A DNA stretch of 9,729 nt from contig JAJZJJ010000064.1 in NCBI GenBank assembly GCA_021810175.1, forward strand, positions 1 through 9,729, written 5' to 3'. The position numbers and the translations under genes are program-made. Source of the DNA: Acidobacteriota bacterium. GTDB taxonomy: Bacteria > Acidobacteriota > Terriglobia > Terriglobales > Acidobacteriaceae. This document shows positions 7,920-9,729 of this stretch, piece after piece. How positions within the stretch are numbered: the stretch's first letter is position 1; each line of letters opens with the position of its first letter. The notes under the pieces are model-generated. The model searched no databases. It was given only the letters and a program-made list of their open reading frames with translations, and was not told where the DNA came from.

Positions 7920-7999
7920 AGAGATAAGTCTTCGGTCCGTCATTCCGGTACCTGCTTCCGGCCCACGACCTTGGCGTGACCCTCGGCCCGTATACACCT

Positions 8000-9729
8000 A
8001 TGGCAGACGAACAAAATCCTCAACTCCCCCTGGGCGGAAACTCCGGCGATGGCCCCGGTGCCGCCAACCTCGTCCCTATCAACATTGAAGAGGAGATGCG
8101 GCGCTCGTATCTCGACTATTCGATGTCGGTCATCATCGGCCGTGCCCTGCCCGATGCGCGCGACGGCCTCAAGCCCGTGCACCGGCGAATCCTGTACACC
8201 ATGCATGAAATGGGCCTGCAGCACAACAAGAAGTACACCAAGTGCGCCAAGGTCGTCGGACAGGCCATGGGCGTCTACCATCCGCACGGGGACTCCGCCA
8301 TTTATGACGCGCTCGTGCGAATGGCGCAGCCCTTCAGCATGCGCTATCCCCTCGTGGACGGCCAGGGAAATTTCGGCTCCGTCGACGGCGATCCCCCCGC
8401 GGCCATGCGTTACACCGAGTGCCGCCTGGTCCGGATGAGCAACGATCTGCTCGCCGACATCGAGATGGAAACCGTGGACTTCGTGCCGAACTACGACGAG
8501 TCCACCCTGGAACCAGCCGTGCTTCCCACGCGCTATCCCAACCTCATCGTGAACGGCGCCAATGGCATCGCGGTCGGCATGGCCACCAACATCCCTCCAC
8601 ACAACCTCACCGAAGTCGTGGACGCGGCCATCGAGATGGTGAACAACCCCCACGCCGGCCTCGCCGACGTGCTCAGGCACGTACAGGGACCCGACTTCCC
8701 TACCGGCGGCTTCCTCTATGGGCGCAGCGGCATTGCCCAGGCCTACAAAACCGGCCGCGGACGATTCCTGATGCGCGCAAAGTGCGCGACCGAGAACATC
8801 ACCGGCGGACGGCAGGCAATTATCGTCAGCGAGATTCCCTATCAGGTCAACAAGAACACGCTGATCAAGCGCATCGCCGAGCTGGTCAACAACAAGATCA
8901 TCGACGACATCGGCGATGTACGCGACGAGAGCGATCGCGACGGCATGCGCATTGTCATTGAGCTCAAGCGGGGCTCCGAGGCGCAGATCGTCCTCAACCA
9001 GCTCTACAAGCACACCCAGATGCAGGAAAGCTTCTCGATGATCTTCCTCGCGGTCGTGAATGGCCAGCCGCGGGAACTGCCCCTCGATGAGGCCATCCGC
9101 GTATTCATCGACCACCGCGCCGATGTCGTGCGGCGGCGAACGGCTTACCTCCTCCGCAAGGCCCGCGAACGCGAGCATATCCTGCTTGGCTATCAGATCG
9201 CCCTCGACCACCTGGATAACGTCATCCGGATCATCCGCGGATCCTCTTCCCGGGCCGACGCCAGAGAAAACCTCTTCCGGTTCTTCTCCGGTCGAACCAT
9301 CACCGTGCGCGACGAGGCGCTGGCAGGCGTCAACCTGGATCCGGCGAAGTACGGGATTGATGCTGACACCCTGGTGGCGGCAACGCTCACGCTGAGCTAC
9401 CGCCAGATCGACGCCATCCTCGAACTCCAGCTCTACCGCCTCACCCAGCTCTCCATCGACGAACTGCTGAACGAGCTGCGCGAAGTCCGCGACAACATCG
9501 CCGAGTACGAATCGATCCTGGCCTCTGAAAAAAAGCTGCGCCAGGTGATCGTGAAGGAGCTCGAAGCGGTTCGCAAGGACTACGGCGACGCCCGCCGTAC
9601 CCAGATCGTGGACGAGACCGCGGAGCTGCAACTGGAAGACCTGATCGCCGACGAGCAGGTCGCCGTCACCGTCTCCCACCAGGGCTACCTCAAGCGCACG
9701 CCGATCTCCACCTACCGCCAGCAGCGCCG
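8000..9729 (+). CDS. gyrA: DNA gyrase subunit A, 5' part (cut by the window end)
   Basis: GyrA is the DNA-cleaving and rejoining subunit of gyrase, which introduces negative supercoils together with GyrB. The frame is open from ATG 8000 to the last base (576 codons). It includes [33 protein letters not shown] sequence (28-56), the winged-helix and quinolone-site segment [10 protein letters not shown] (94-103), the catalytic tyrosine Y138 in AAMRYTE, the tower, the coiled-coil region (about 380-520), and the start of the C-terminal beta-pinwheel ([15 protein letters not shown]). The window ends just before the expected GyrA box that tells GyrA from ParC, so the symbol rests on overall similarity. 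Ser99 and Asp103, equivalent to E. coli Ser83 and Asp87, are the usual wild-type residues. The N-terminus has about 18 extra residues rich in Gly and Pro relative to E. coli. No Shine-Dalgarno is visible. An in-frame GTG at 7976 is a weaker alternative start. Confidence 0.94.
   Translation, partial: MADEQNPQLPLGGNSGDGPGAANLVPINIEEEMRRSYLDYSMSVIIGRALPDARDGLKPVHRRILYTMHEMGLQHNKKYTKCAKVVGQAMGVYHPHGDSAIYDALVRMAQPFSMRYPLVDGQGNFGSVDGDPPAAMRYTECRLVRMSNDLLADIEMETVDFVPNYDESTLEPAVLPTRYPNLIVNGANGIAVGMATNIPPHNLTEVVDAAIEMVNNPHAGLADVLRHVQGPDFPTGGFLYGRSGIAQAYKTGRGRFLMRAKCATENITGGRQAIIVSEIPYQVNKNTLIKRIAELVNNKIIDDIGDVRDESDRDGMRIVIELKRGSEAQIVLNQLYKHTQMQESFSMIFLAVVNGQPRELPLDEAIRVFIDHRADVVRRRTAYLLRKAREREHILLGYQIALDHLDNVIRIIRGSSSRADARENLFRFFSGRTITVRDEALAGVNLDPAKYGIDADTLVAATLTLSYRQIDAILELQLYRLTQLSIDELLNELREVRDNIAEYESILASEKKLRQVIVKELEAVRKDYGDARRTQIVDETAELQLEDLIADEQVAVTVSHQGYLKRTPISTYRQQR

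Noticed and set aside
7810..7999. Possible terminator or small RNA between the DUF3592 gene and gyrA
   Set aside because: TCGGCC occurs twice as a direct repeat near 7810-7840, but no stable stem with a T run is visible. Only the promoter-like pair at 7891-7919 is supportable.
7940..9679. 579-codon open frame on the minus strand opposite gyrA
   Set aside because: It lies wholly antisense to an unmistakable gyrA. GC-rich third positions in gyrA suppress stops on that strand, and the predicted protein ([15 protein letters not shown] repeats of Val, Asp, Gly and His) shows no domain.

Overview
The window is 9.7 kb of gene-dense, GC-rich chromosomal DNA from a Gram-negative bacterium. The outer-membrane barrel protein shows a diderm envelope. 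The unusually long HslU, short DUF3592 membrane proteins, a Pao/VanA-like Rieske oxygenase and a degenerate stand-alone receiver together suggest Acidobacteriota (Terriglobia). That placement is inferred from protein style and was not tested by a search. I see no insertion sequence, CRISPR array, phage gene, tRNA or rRNA.

Layout. Positions 1-459 hold no convincing gene, apart from an unassigned frame open from the left edge to 249. A small pseudo-receiver protein (460-942, +) converges with the hslVU operon and overlaps its end by 35 bp. The operon encodes the HslV protease (2612-3244, -) followed by the HslU unfoldase (908-2479, -). A 200-bp divergent region with several inverted repeats separates hslV from a small membrane-anchored DUF3592-type protein (3445-3942, +). 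Next come a CDF-type zinc/divalent cation exporter with a natural seven-histidine tail (4046-5005, +), a secreted beta-barrel protein (5093-5731, +) and, 14 bp later, a HINT-type HIT hydrolase (5746-6084, +). A clear intrinsic terminator (6109-6141) closes this rightward run. A Rieske non-heme iron oxygenase (6158-7261, -) lies convergent to it. A second DUF3592 protein (7354-7809, +) diverges from the oxygenase. The right end is the first 576 codons of gyrA (8000 onward, +), cut by the window edge just before its GyrA box.

Function. HslV and HslU form one ATP-dependent protease. The other genes are mostly unrelated housekeeping, envelope and metal-handling functions, so the window reads as ordinary core chromosome rather than a dedicated multi-gene system. 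The points most worth a second look are the pseudo-receiver with a cysteine at the phospho-acceptor position, the long HslV propeptide, promoter-like sites placed so that the cation exporter could be leaderless, and the partnerless Rieske oxygenase. I did not find a convincing undescribed system.
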